From Asticcacaulis sp. EMRT-3 (GTDB lineage: Bacteria > Pseudomonadota > Alphaproteobacteria > Caulobacterales > Caulobacteraceae), in assembly GCF_030027245.1 (NCBI RefSeq), contig NZ_JASERT010000001.1:388501-452500 (forward strand): 64,000 bases of DNA, read 5' to 3'. This document shows, piece by piece, positions 9,657 through 17,694 of the stretch (positions within the stretch are counted from its first letter, which is position 1; each line of letters opens with the position of its first letter). Made by a program: the position numbers and the translations under genes. The notes under the pieces are model-generated. The model was not told the DNA's origin and did not search any database. It worked only from the letters and a program-made list of their open reading frames with translations.

Positions 9657-11879
9657 TTAAGCCTTGCCGGCCATGTAATTAGGCAGCCAGGCTTCATGCG
9701 CCGAACGCAACTGCTCAAGGTTCAGGCTGAGATGCGAGAAGCTGAGATCCGTGCCGCCCGCCACGCCGACCACCGCCGCCGGCACATCGGCTTCCGCCGC
9801 CTGGGCGATGACCAGATGCGCCGAAGCCTCATCGACCGCGATCAGATAACGCGCCTGATCCTCGGCAAAGCCAAACACATGATCGTCGAGGTCGGTGGTG
9901 TTTTTCAACTTGAGGCCGATCTGCGAGGCCAGAACCACATCCACAGCCGCGCACAAAAGCCCGCCATCGGAAAGATCGTGGACGCCTTTCGCCACGCCCG
10001 TTTTGATCAGACGGCGCACCAGCGTGCCATTGGCCTTTTCGGCGTCGAGATCAACCTTCGGCGGCGCACCGGCCTCGATGCCGCACACTTCGCGCAGGTA
10101 AAGCGTCGAGCCCATTTCACCTTTGGTTTCGCCGATCAGGATCAGCACCTGTCCGGCGATCACCTTGTTGAAGCCGACACGCTGGTCGTAATCTTTCAGC
10201 AGCCCCACCGCGCCGACCGTGGGCGTGGGTGGGATCGAGACGCCATTGGTTTCGTTATACAGCGACACATTGCCGGAAACGACCGGGAAATCGAGGGCGC
10301 GGCAGGCCTCGGCCATGCCATCGATGGCGCGCACGATCTGGCCCATGGTTTCGGGCTTTTCCGGGCTGCCGAAATTGAGATTGTCGGTGATGGCGATCGG
10401 CTCGGCACCCACGGCGGTCAGGTTGCGCCACGCCTCGGCCACGGCCTGCTTGCCGCCTTCGTAAGGATCGGCCTGCACATAGCGCGGCGTGCAGTCCGAG
10501 GTGACGGCCAGCGCCTTTTTCGTGCCATGCACACGCACCATGCCCGCATCGTGGCCGGTTGAACTGTCCGATAGGGTATCGGCCATGACGTGACGGTCAT
10601 ACTGTTCCCACAGCCAGCGCTTGGAGGCTTCATCGGGGCAGGAGATGATTTTCAGCAGGGCGTCATTGAGATCGTGAGCGGGTGTGTCGCCATAGGGGGC
10701 CTGCGTCACCGGCTCGACCCATGGGCGGTCATACAGCGGCGCGTCGTCGCTGAGCGGGCCCAGCGGCAGGTCGCAGACCACCTCGCCCTTGTGCGTCAGC
10801 ACGATATGGCCAGACGTGTTGGTTTCGCCGATCACGGCGGCGTCGAGGCCCCATTTTTTGAAGATGCGATAGCCGTCTTCCTCGCGGCCCGGCTTGAGGA
10901 TGGCCAGCATCCGCTCCTGCGATTCCGACAGCATCATCTCATAGGCCGACATATTTTCTTCGCGCTGCGGCACCTTGTCGAGGTTGAGCGTGATGCCAAG
11001 CCCGCCCTTACCCGCCATTTCCACGGAACTGGAGGTCAGGCCCGCAGCGCCCATATCCTGAATGGCGGCCACGGCACCCGAAGCCATCAGCTCCAGCGTG
11101 GCCTCGATCAAAAGCTTTTCAGCAAACGGATCGCCGACCTGCACGGTGGGGCGCTTTTCTTCCGAATCTTCGGAAAACTCGACGCTGGCCATGGTGGCGC
11201 CGTGAATGCCGTCGCGGCCCGTCTTCGAGCCGAAATAGACGACCGGTAGGCCGGGTTCGGGGGCGGCGGAATAGAAGATCTTGTCGGCATCGGCAATGCC
11301 GACGCACATGGCATTGACCAGGATATTGCCGTTATAACCGGCGTGGAAATTGGTTTCGCCCGCCACGGTCGGCACGCCGACGCAATTGCCGTAACCGCCG
11401 ATACCCGACACCACGCCCTCGACGAGGCGGCGCGTCTTCGGATGGCCGGGTTCGCCGAAACGCAGGGCGTTGAGCAGGGCCACGGGGCGCGCGCCCATCG
11501 TAAAGACATCGCGCATAATGCCGCCGACGCCGGTGGCCGCGCCCTGATAGGGCTCGATGAACGACGGGTGGTTGTGCGATTCCATCTTGAAGATGCAGGC
11601 CTGACCGTCATCAATATCGATGACGCCAGCGTTCTCGCCGGGGCCGCAGATGACGCGCGGGCCGGTCACCGGGAATTTGCGCAGGTGCAGGCGCGAGGAT
11701 TTATAGGAGCAATGCTCCGACCACATGACGGAAAAGACGCCCAGCTCGACATCATTGGGCTCACGGCCAAGACGGTCGAGAATAACCTGATATTCCTCAG
11801 GTTTGAGGCCATATTCGGCGGCCTTGTCGGCCAGTGACTTTTCAGTGCTTTTTTGGGGGGCGGGGGCTGTGCTGCTCAT
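9657..11879 (-). CDS. purL: Phosphoribosylformylglycinamidine synthase subunit PurL (small type)
   Basis: 740 residues, the length of the small PurL that works with separate PurQ (glutaminase) and PurS. It makes FGAM from FGAR, ATP and glutamine-derived ammonia. Seen: the N-terminal catalytic region [19 protein letters not shown] (here [19 protein letters not shown]), the nucleotide-binding motif; and [12 protein letters not shown] near the C-terminus for the second AIRS-like half. The ATG at 11879 is used. PurQ and PurS lie upstream on the same strand, but about 0.9 kb away because a BrnT/BrnA pair sits between. Confidence 0.97.
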   Translation of the reverse strand: MSSTAPAPQKSTEKSLADKAAEYGLKPEEYQVILDRLGREPNDVELGVFSVMWSEHCSYKSSRLHLRKFPVTGPRVICGPGENAGVIDIDDGQACIFKMESHNHPSFIEPYQGAATGVGGIMRDVFTMGARPVALLNALRFGEPGHPKTRRLVEGVVSGIGGYGNCVGVPTVAGETNFHAGYNGNILVNAMCVGIADADKIFYSAAPEPGLPVVYFGSKTGRDGIHGATMASVEFSEDSEEKRPTVQVGDPFAEKLLIEATLELMASGAVAAIQDMGAAGLTSSSVEMAGKGGLGITLNLDKVPQREENMSAYEMMLSESQERMLAILKPGREEDGYRIFKKWGLDAAVIGETNTSGHIVLTHKGEVVCDLPLGPLSDDAPLYDRPWVEPVTQAPYGDTPAHDLNDALLKIISCPDEASKRWLWEQYDRHVMADTLSDSSTGHDAGMVRVHGTKKALAVTSDCTPRYVQADPYEGGKQAVAEAWRNLTAVGAEPIAITDNLNFGSPEKPETMGQIVRAIDGMAEACRALDFPVVSGNVSLYNETNGVSIPPTPTVGAVGLLKDYDQRVGFNKVIAGQVLILIGETKGEMGSTLYLREVCGIEAGAPPKVDLDAEKANGTLVRRLIKTGVAKGVHDLSDGGLLCAAVDVVLASQIGLKLKNTTDLDDHVFGFAEDQARYLIAVDEASAHLVIAQAAEADVPAAVVGVAGGTDLSFSHLSLNLEQLRSAHEAWLPNYMAGKA

Positions 11880-12097
11880 GTCCGCGCATATAGGGGATTT
11901 AAGGGTCGATGTCAGCCATTAAACGCGCCTTCACGCTCATCATTGAACCATTTTTCACAGTCACTATACCGTTTCACGCCCTGTCGTGGCTACCGGGCAT
12001 TCCGCCGCCTATGCTGACCTCTACGCTTTCAGTTTAGCAGGGTTTGCCCATGTCCAACGCCTTGAACAAGGCTGTTCACGTTGAGCCGAGGGCGGTT

Positions 12098-12382
12098 TCA
12101 CGCGCTCTTTTTGCTGTGGGTGAGTACATATTCGCGTAAGGCAGCGTTGATCCGCGTCTGATAGCCGTCACCGGAGGCCTTGAACCAGGCCACGACATCG
12201 GCATCCAGACGTAAGGAATAAGGTTTCTTGACCGGGCGATAGAACTTGCCGCGCTCGGCCCTGGACCAGTCGCTCACTTCCGGTATGTCATTTGTATCAA
12301 TCGCGTCGTCAGGCATGGCTTCAAGAATTTTCAAATGGTCCAGAAGCTCAGGTGACAGAGTCTCACCGGATCGCGTTTTCAT
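12098..12382 (-). CDS. brnA: BrnA-type antitoxin
   Basis: 94 residues from the ATG at 12382, preceded by AAAGGAAAGCCT. A DNA-binding antitoxin of the BrnA family. The N-terminal half is acidic (PDDAIDTNDIPEVSDW) and binds the toxin. The C-terminal half has the ribbon-helix-helix-like signature KKPYSLRLDADVVAWFKASGDGYQTRINAALREYV (in two pieces). It overlaps the 3' end of brnT by 20 bases, so the order is toxin then antitoxin, as is typical for brnTA. It is expected to repress the shared promoter. Confidence 0.88.
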   Translation of the reverse strand: MKTRSGETLSPELLDHLKILEAMPDDAIDTNDIPEVSDWSRAERGKFYRPVKKPYSLRLDADVVAWFKASGDGYQTRINAALREYVLTHSKKSA

Positions 12383-12644
12383 AGGCTTTCCTTTCATGCG
12401 GTGTCGCCTTGCGGGCGCTGATGATACGGCCATCTTCGCTATCATTATCGGTATGGAGAACAAACAATAGCAGTGGATGATGCGGCAGGGGACTGCCAAT
12501 TGTACGCCAACGCGCCTCGCCTTCATGCGGATCGGGCTCGGAGAGTTGGAACGGGTCTGTAAACACCTGCACCGCCAATTCAAACGGCACCTTGTGTTTT
12601 ACCAGATTGGCAGCGGCCTTTTTCTCATCCCACGTCCACAGCAA
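12363..12644 (-). CDS. brnT: BrnT-type ribonuclease toxin
   Basis: 93 residues if translation starts at the TTG at 12644, which is preceded by AGGGGGTG. An in-frame TTG at 12683 would put the start inside the operator and has no RBS, so it is less likely. The core WTWDEKKAAANLVKHKVPFELAVQVF (in two pieces) and the C-terminal RIISARKATPHERKAYENA match BrnT, a RelE-fold ribonuclease. The conserved Arg/Glu of the C-terminal helix are present. It is co-transcribed with brnA and lies between purL and purQ. Confidence 0.88.
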   Translation of the reverse strand: MLWTWDEKKAAANLVKHKVPFELAVQVFTDPFQLSEPDPHEGEARWRTIGSPLPHHPLLLFVLHTDNDSEDGRIISARKATPHERKAYENAIR

Positions 12645-12659
12645 AAATTCACCCCCTGC

Positions 12660-12699
12660 GTATATACCATACTGTATATACAAAATTGCAAATTGTCAA
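12660..12699 (-). promoter_or_regulatory. brnTA promoter with paired palindromic operator
   Basis: On the minus strand, TTGACA (12694-12699) and TACAGT (12671-12676) are 17 bases apart. Two copies of the self-complementary octamer GTATATAC lie at 12674-12681 and 12660-12667, with six bases between them, overlapping and flanking the -10. This arrangement suits repression by the BrnA ribbon-helix-helix domain. Confidence 0.65.
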
Positions 12700-12755
12700 G
12701 GTAACGGTTCGGCGATCAGGGCAGCCAGACAGTCGGCAGGCCACAGATTCTGCAT

Positions 12756-12791
12756 AAAAAAGCCGCTGTCCCGTGAGGGCAGCGGCTTTTT
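12756..12791. terminator. Intrinsic terminator after purQ
   Basis: Stem AAAAAGCCGCTG(T)CCC / GGGCAGCGGCTTTTT with a GTGA loop and one bulged base. It lies 20 bases past the purQ stop in the minus direction, with U-runs possible both ways, so it also insulates brnTA from the purQ transcript. Confidence 0.85.
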
Positions 12792-12809
12792 ATCATCAGA
12801 GATGAACGA

Positions 12810-13487
12810 TCAGGCGCTTTGCAGCACGCCAACCAGACTCCTGAACAGTGGCGCGCCGTCTGCCGAGCCCAGCGCCGGTTCGAACGCCCGGTCGGGGTGG
12901 GGCATCATGCCCAGCACATTGCCCGCTTCATTGACGATACCGGCAATGCCGTTTTGCGAGCCATTGGGGTTTTCGACGTAACGGAAAACCACCTGATCCT
13001 TGTCCTCGATGCGTTTCAGCGTATCGGCGTCGGCGAAGAAGTTCCCATCGGCATTGCCCTGCGTCATCCAGATGGATGCTTGGCTGCCATAGGCTTTGGT
13101 GAAGCGCGTATGGCGGTTCTCGATCTTCAGTTCGATGGGTTTGCAGATATATTTCAGCGCCTCATTACGCAAAAGCGCGCCGGGCAGCAGGCCACTTTCG
13201 CACAGGGTCTGGAAGCCGTTGCAGATGCCTAAGACCGACACGCCGCGCGCGGCCTGCGCCTTCACCGCCGCCATCACCGGCGATTGCGAGGCTATAGCGC
13301 CGCAGCGCAGGTAATCGCCGTAGGAAAAGCCGCCGGGAATGATGATCAGGTCGAGATTGGCGGGCAGGGCGCTCTCTTCGTGCCACACCATATCGACGTG
13401 ACCGCCCACCGTGGTTTCCACCGCCGTCTTGCAGTCGCGGTCGCAATTGGAACCGGGGAAGACGAGAACGGCTGCCTTAAACGTCAT
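12810..13487 (-). CDS. purQ: Phosphoribosylformylglycinamidine synthase subunit PurQ
   Basis: 225 residues from the ATG at 13487 (one base after the purS stop). The class I glutamine amidotransferase subunit that supplies ammonia to PurL. Seen: [13 protein letters not shown] at the N-terminus; [15 protein letters not shown], the oxyanion strand; the nucleophile cysteine in [10 protein letters not shown]; and the His/Glu pair in [11 protein letters not shown]. It ends at a strong terminator. Confidence 0.97.
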   Translation of the reverse strand: MTFKAAVLVFPGSNCDRDCKTAVETTVGGHVDMVWHEESALPANLDLIIIPGGFSYGDYLRCGAIASQSPVMAAVKAQAARGVSVLGICNGFQTLCESGLLPGALLRNEALKYICKPIELKIENRHTRFTKAYGSQASIWMTQGNADGNFFADADTLKRIEDKDQVVFRYVENPNGSQNGIAGIVNEAGNVLGMMPHPDRAFEPALGSADGAPLFRSLVGVLQSA

Positions 13488-13488
13488 G

Positions 13489-13728
13489 TTACGCGACCTC
13501 AACCTTGTAGGATTCGATGACCGTATTGGCCAGCAGCTTTTCACACATGGCTTTCAGCTCGGTTCTGGCTGCGTCCTCAGAATCGGCGGCCAGATCGAAT
13601 TCCAGCACCTTGCCGACGCGGACATTGGCGACGCTGTCCCAGCCCAGGCCATGCAGCGCGTTTTCAACGGCCTTGCCCTGCACATCCAGAACGCCGGGCT
13701 TCAGGAAAACGTGAACTTTTGCTTTCAT
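13489..13728 (-). CDS. purS: Phosphoribosylformylglycinamidine synthase subunit PurS
   Basis: 79 residues from the ATG at 13728; an in-frame TTG two codons earlier is possible. PurS bridges PurL and PurQ and helps pass ammonia. The sequence [20 protein letters not shown] and the following [21 protein letters not shown] (in two pieces) are typical. An AAGGGGG stretch upstream, which may act as its RBS, is part of a duplicated copy of the purC 3' end. Confidence 0.95.
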   Translation of the reverse strand: MKAKVHVFLKPGVLDVQGKAVENALHGLGWDSVANVRVGKVLEFDLAADSEDAARTELKAMCEKLLANTVIESYKVEVA

Positions 13729-13739
13729 TGTCAATTCAT

Positions 13740-13807
13740 GCCCCCTTCAATCACCCATTTTGTTTTTTTCATGATTGAACGGGTCACTGCGCGCCCCCTT
13801 CAATCAC
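13740..13807. repeat. Direct repeat: purC 3' end duplicated ahead of purS
   Basis: The 15-base sequence GCCCCCTTCAATCAC occurs at 13740-13754 and at 13793-13807, 53 bases apart. The second copy encodes the VIEGG end of PurC on the minus strand. The first lies in the purC-purS gap, where it reads as an AAGGGGG RBS-like stretch for purS. Between them TTCAATCA / TGATTGAA can form a stem. Confidence 0.7.
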
Positions 13808-14542
13808 TCGGGGCATATCGCCCATGATGCCGAGACGCTTGGCGACCTCGGTGTAGCTCTCGATCACATTGCCCATGTCGCGGCGGAAGCGATCCTTGTC
13901 GAGCTTTTCATTGGTGGTGGAATCCCACAGGCGACACGAATCGGGGCTGATTTCGTCGGCCAGGATGACGCGCGAGAACTCGCCCTCGAACAGGCGGCCA
14001 TATTCGATCTTGAAATCGACCAGCGTAATGCCGACGGCGGCGAACATGCCCGACAGGAAATCGTTGACGCGCAGGGTGGTGGCCAGAATATCGTCGATCT
14101 CCTGGGTATTGGCCCAGTTGAACGCCGTGATGTGCTCTTCGGTAATCATCGGATCATTGAGCGCGTCGTTCTTATAGTAGAATTCGACGATCGAGCGCGG
14201 CAAGGCTTGCCCTTCCGGCAGGCCGAAACGCTTGGCCATTGAGCCCGCCACCACATTGCGGCACACAACTTCGAGCGGAATGATCTCGACTTCGCGGATC
14301 AGTTGCTCGCGCAGGTTCAGGCGCTTGATGAAGTGGTTCTGCACGCCGATATTGGTCAGCTTGGTCATGACGAATTCGGAAATGCGGTTATTGATGACGC
14401 CCTTGCCTTCAAGCTGCGCCTTCTTTTCGCCGTTGAAGGCGGTGGCGTCGTCCTTGAAATACTGCACCAGCGTGCCGGGCTCAGGGCCTTCGTAAAGGAT
14501 CTTGGCCTTGCCTTCGTAAATCTTCTTGCGGCGGGTGGTCAT
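13784..14542 (-). CDS. purC: Phosphoribosylaminoimidazole-succinocarboxamide synthase PurC
   Basis: 252 residues. Joins CAIR and aspartate with ATP to give SAICAR. Seen: the N-terminal [18 protein letters not shown], the nucleotide-binding [17 protein letters not shown], and VECRN-like [12 protein letters not shown], followed by [13 protein letters not shown] for magnesium binding. The ATG at 14542 begins a minus-strand run purC-purS-purQ. A DUF1476 gene diverges upstream, so the 290-base gap probably holds both promoters. Confidence 0.97.
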   Translation of the reverse strand: MTTRRKKIYEGKAKILYEGPEPGTLVQYFKDDATAFNGEKKAQLEGKGVINNRISEFVMTKLTNIGVQNHFIKRLNLREQLIREVEIIPLEVVCRNVVAGSMAKRFGLPEGQALPRSIVEFYYKNDALNDPMITEEHITAFNWANTQEIDDILATTLRVNDFLSGMFAAVGITLVDFKIEYGRLFEGEFSRVILADEISPDSCRLWDSTTNEKLDKDRFRRDMGNVIESYTEVAKRLGIMGDMPRVIEGGAQ

Positions 14543-14833
14543 GAACTTATGTCCCGAAATGAGCTTCCGGCAGGGCGCGAGGGGCGCGCAGGGCGAAGGG
14601 AAGCGTGGGTTTGCAGGCTCGCACCGGCAGATGATGCGCGTTGCCGCCGCAAATATACAAAATCATATGAAAAGTACAGTGCGCGTGTCCGACAAATCGT
14701 GCCGCTCATGGCTTTTTTGCCGCAAGGCTGAGCCGCCTGCCGGTATGTCAAGAAAACGGCGTATAAAGAACGGTTCCGGTTGCCTAAATCGCCAAGGAGA
14801 ATTACAACTAAACCTCCAAGAGGTTCTCCTGAC

Positions 14834-15160
14834 ATGTCATTACCAAACGAGCAGTCATCCAGTTTTCAAGCTTCCGATCCCCTGACTGATGCCCTGGACG
14901 CTCAGGAATTTCAGGCTGCGGCCCTGCGCAATCGCATGATGGCCTTATGGGCCGCCGAAAAAATGGGCCTGAACGGCGCTTCCAGCGAATCCTATGCCGA
15001 GGCCGTGGTGCGGGCGGGCGGCGAACAGCCCTCCGAAGAGGACGTGATTCGCAAGGTGCTGGGCGATCTGACCGCATCAAACTTGCGCGTGCGCGAATCC
15101 GAAGTGCGCAGCAAGGCTGAGGAGTTTCTGGCTCAGGCGCGCGCCTCTTTGAAAGATTAG
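14834..15160 (+). CDS. DUF1476 protein (F1-ATPase zeta-type inhibitor homologue)
   Basis: 108 residues from the ATG at 14834. The middle LRNRMMALWAAEKMGLNGASSESYAEAVV (in pieces) and EEDVIRKVLGDL match DUF1476, known in Paracoccus as the zeta inhibitor subunit of the F1Fo-ATP synthase. In the usual form the first ~15 residues carry a FDDREKAFE-like inhibitory stretch. Here that part reads SFQASDPLTDALDAQEF and is not recognisable. It sits divergent from purC, where the zeta gene is commonly found in this class, so I take it as the orthologue with a changed N-terminus. A small lipoprotein gene follows after four bases. Confidence 0.8.
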   Translation: MSLPNEQSSSFQASDPLTDALDAQEFQAAALRNRMMALWAAEKMGLNGASSESYAEAVVRAGGEQPSEEDVIRKVLGDLTASNLRVRESEVRSKAEEFLAQARASLKD

Positions 15161-15164
15161 ACGG

Positions 15165-15377
15165 ATGAAGGGCGCGATATGCTGTCTGGTGCTGATGGGC
15201 GGACTGGCTCTCTTATCGGCCTGCGCCACCACCCGGCCGGAACTTGATCCCCTGCCGACGCAATCCATCGACGCCCCGCCGCCACCGCCACCGGGTGAAG
15301 CTCCGGTCAAGACTACAGGCACCTTGCCGACCCAGCCTATCGACGCGCCGCCACCGCCGCCGCCTGCCTCTAATTAA
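15165..15377 (+). CDS. Small proline-rich lipoprotein
   Basis: 70 residues. Signal peptide with lipobox LLSAC (cysteine at about residue 20), so lipidated and probably anchored in a membrane facing the periplasm. The mature part is two imperfect copies of a unit LPTQ(S/P)IDAPPPPPP, joined by GEAPVKTTGT. The polyproline runs could reach across the periplasm or bind a partner. It starts four bases after the DUF1476 gene and its stop overlaps the stop of the convergent oxygenase gene by four bases. No family recognised. Confidence 0.65.
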   Translation: MKGAICCLVLMGGLALLSACATTRPELDPLPTQSIDAPPPPPPGEAPVKTTGTLPTQPIDAPPPPPPASN

Positions 15378-16054
15378 GCAAATCGTCCACTGATGGAAAA
15401 ACGCGGGCCGCCAGCATAGGGGGCCACGCTGGCAATCGAGCGCGGCTGGTCGCCAGCATAAAGCGCCAGATCGTTCATGCGCGGCATGATGCCGCCTTCG
15501 ATGTCGCCTGACGGGGCATGAAACAGCACCTGACCGCCCCAGTCGGAGCGCCAGCCTTGCGTGAAATTCCATTCAAAACACAGGCGCGCCGAAGCATCGG
15601 TATGGCGCGTGAAGAAGTCACCATTGCGATAACAGACCGCTTCAAGCTGGGTGAGGACAAGCCCGGACAGGCCGGTCAACTGGCCGCAAAACTGCGCGAA
15701 GGCGTCCGATTTCAACAGATCGCTCACATCGCGCAAACCCGGTTCGGTGTGGCTCATCAGGTCGAGGCCGAGGCGCAAATAAGCAAGGCCGGTCTGGGCG
15801 CGGGTGGCGGCGTCCTGCAAACGGGTCTGGATAATGTCGGGCGACAACATGTCGAGTTCGTGACGCGACAGAACTTCGGGACGGCCTTCGGCGCTGACCA
15901 GTTGCAATTCCCACGGCGTCTGGCGTTCCAGCGTCTGGTGTACAGCCAGGGCATCGGCCTCAGCCAGCGCGCCTTCGAGACGGACGCGGCCCTTGCCGGC
16001 AAAACGGCTGACATAGCCGTCGAAATCGAACTCAGTATTGAGGGCAAAAGGCAT
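15374..16054 (-). CDS. 2-oxoglutarate/Fe(II) oxygenase-like protein, distal His absent
   Basis: 226 residues from the ATG at 16054. The C-terminal half resembles the prolyl-4-hydroxylase-type 2OG-Fe(II) fold: FFTRHTDAS supplies the HxD iron ligands, then CFEWNFTQGWRSDWGGQVLF is the conserved strand pair, and PRFSISGRF supplies the 2-oxoglutarate Arg. The third iron ligand, a His normally in a SxHxV setting, is not there: the segment reads RSIASVAP. Either activity is lost, another residue serves, or the enzyme is a halogenase-like two-ligand type. Substrate unknown. Confidence 0.72.
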   Translation of the reverse strand: MPFALNTEFDFDGYVSRFAGKGRVRLEGALAEADALAVHQTLERQTPWELQLVSAEGRPEVLSRHELDMLSPDIIQTRLQDAATRAQTGLAYLRLGLDLMSHTEPGLRDVSDLLKSDAFAQFCGQLTGLSGLVLTQLEAVCYRNGDFFTRHTDASARLCFEWNFTQGWRSDWGGQVLFHAPSGDIEGGIMPRMNDLALYAGDQPRSIASVAPYAGGPRFSISGRFA

Positions 16055-16078
16055 GGTTCGCGTCCCGAAAAAGGAAAC

Positions 16079-16168
16079 AAGAACCCCCACCATCATCCTA
16101 TACCTCCCCACCTCTGGTGGGGAGGGGGACCGCGCCCAGTCTTCATGGGCGTGGTGGTGGGGGTTCTT
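16079..16168. repeat. GC-rich palindromic repeat (CCCCCACCA-ended family)
   Basis: Terminal 14-base inverted repeats (AAGAACCCCCACCA / TGGTGGGGGTTCTT) enclose a second perfect hairpin CCTCCCCACC-TCT-GGTGGGGAGG. The same ends occur at 40318-40481 and, as a half copy, near 51178. It sits right after the purB stop and may end that transcript. Confidence 0.75.
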
Positions 16169-16177
16169 ACTTAAAAA

Positions 16178-17482
16178 TTACGCGCCAAACACCCGTGCGA
16201 AAATCGTATCGACGTGCTTGGTGTGGTAGTCGAGGTTGAAGAAGGGCTCAAGCTGTTCGCGGGTGAAGAACTTCGACACGTCTTCGTCGGCGGCCAGGAA
16301 GTCGAGGAAATTGCCCTCGCCGCGCCACACCTTCATGGCATTGCGCTGCACGGCGGAATAGCTGTCCTCGCGCGACATGCCCTTTTGCGTCATGGCCAGC
16401 ATGACGCGCTGGCTATGCACCAGACCGCCGAGACGGTCGATATTCTTCTGCATATTGTCCGGATAGATGAGCAGATTGTCGATTACGCCCGCCAGACGGC
16501 GCAGGGCGAAATCGAGATGGACGGTGGCGTCGGGCGCGATGCCGCGTTCGACGGACGAGTGCGAAATGTCGCGCTCATGCCACAGGGCCACGTCTTCCAT
16601 CGCGGGCACAACAGCCGAGCGCACAAGGCGGGCGAGGCCGGTCAGGTTTTCGGTCAGCACCGGATTGCGCTTGTGCGGCATGGCCGACGAGCCTTTTTGC
16701 CCCGCCGAGAAAAATTCCTCGACCTCCAGCACTTCGGTGCGTTGCAGATGGCGGATTTCTGTCGCCAGACGCTCGATGCTCGACGCCACCACGCCCAGAG
16801 CGGCGAAGAAGGCGGCATGGCGGTCGCGCGGGATCACCTGAGTCGAGACGGGCTCGACGGCCAGCCCCATCTTGTCGGCCACATAGGCTTCGACTTCGGG
16901 CGAGACATTGGCAAAGGTGCCGACCGCGCCGGAAATAGCGCAGGTGCTGATTTCTTCGCGTGCCGTGACCAGACGTTTACGGGCGCGGGTGAACTCGGCG
17001 TAATAGCCCGCCAGTTTCAAGCCAAACGTCACCGGCTCGGCATGGATGCCGTGCGAACGCCCGACCATCGGGGTGAATTTATGTTCGAGCGCGCGTTTTT
17101 TCAGGGCGGCCAGCAGCAGATCGACATCCTCGATCAGCAGGTCGCTGGAGCGCTGGAGCTGGACGGCGAAGCAGGTGTCGAGTACGTCCGATGAGGTCAT
17201 GCCCTGATGCAGGAAGCGCGCTTCGGGGCCGACGATTTCGGACACATGGGTCAGGAAGGCGATGACATCGTGCTTGACCGTGCGTTCGATCTCGTCGATC
17301 CGGTCGGCGTCGAATTCGGCGTCCTTGCCCTTTTCCCAAAGGGTTTCAGCGGCTTCTTTGGGGATGACGCCCAGTTCGGCCATCTTGGTCGCGGCATGGG
17401 CCTCGATCTCGAACCATATCCTGTATTTCATCGCCGCGTCCCAGATGGCGGCGGCTTCTTTACGGGCGTAACGGGCGATCAT
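16178..17482 (-). CDS. purB: Adenylosuccinate lyase
   Basis: 434 residues. Cleaves SAICAR and adenylosuccinate, releasing fumarate. The family signature SSAMPHKRNPVLTENL is intact, as is the catalytic TSSDVLDTCFAVQL region and the HGIHAEPVTFGLK histidine loop. The ATG at 17482 is used. Its substrate is the product of purC, 1.6 kb upstream on the same strand. The gene is monocistronic, followed by a palindromic repeat. Confidence 0.97.
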   Translation of the reverse strand: MIARYARKEAAAIWDAAMKYRIWFEIEAHAATKMAELGVIPKEAAETLWEKGKDAEFDADRIDEIERTVKHDVIAFLTHVSEIVGPEARFLHQGMTSSDVLDTCFAVQLQRSSDLLIEDVDLLLAALKKRALEHKFTPMVGRSHGIHAEPVTFGLKLAGYYAEFTRARKRLVTAREEISTCAISGAVGTFANVSPEVEAYVADKMGLAVEPVSTQVIPRDRHAAFFAALGVVASSIERLATEIRHLQRTEVLEVEEFFSAGQKGSSAMPHKRNPVLTENLTGLARLVRSAVVPAMEDVALWHERDISHSSVERGIAPDATVHLDFALRRLAGVIDNLLIYPDNMQKNIDRLGGLVHSQRVMLAMTQKGMSREDSYSAVQRNAMKVWRGEGNFLDFLAADEDVSKFFTREQLEPFFNLDYHTKHVDTIFARVFGA

Positions 17483-17694
17483 GACGGGATACCTTTAGAC
17501 AGTGACGGGAGGTTTGCGCTGGCAATGGAAAGTGCGGGCCGCAATGTCAAGCTTAAAAGACGCCGCCTCTTGCCGCGCGGCCTGTGTGGATATGGTTAAT
17601 TTACCCGTTTCAGGTGTGAAGGCTTGGCTAAAAGGTTTATAAAGGGTTAATTTTACGCGATCCGTTCGTTTCCAAAAGCCTGAGGTTTCCTGTC
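17483..17694. other. Divergent purB / PG-binding gene promoter region
   Basis: 212 bases. The motif GGTTAATTT(T)AC occurs twice, starting near 17594 and 17645, 51 bases apart. TTAA-type half-sites are typical of CtrA-controlled promoters in Caulobacterales, but the full TTAA-N7-TTAA box is not seen, so this is only a hint. Confidence 0.3.

Noticed and set aside
9372..10562. A 396-codon plus-strand frame
   Set aside because: Mostly antisense to purL, with no RBS or domain.
16214..17194. 326-codon plus-strand frame
   Set aside because: Antisense to purB, which has the full family signature.
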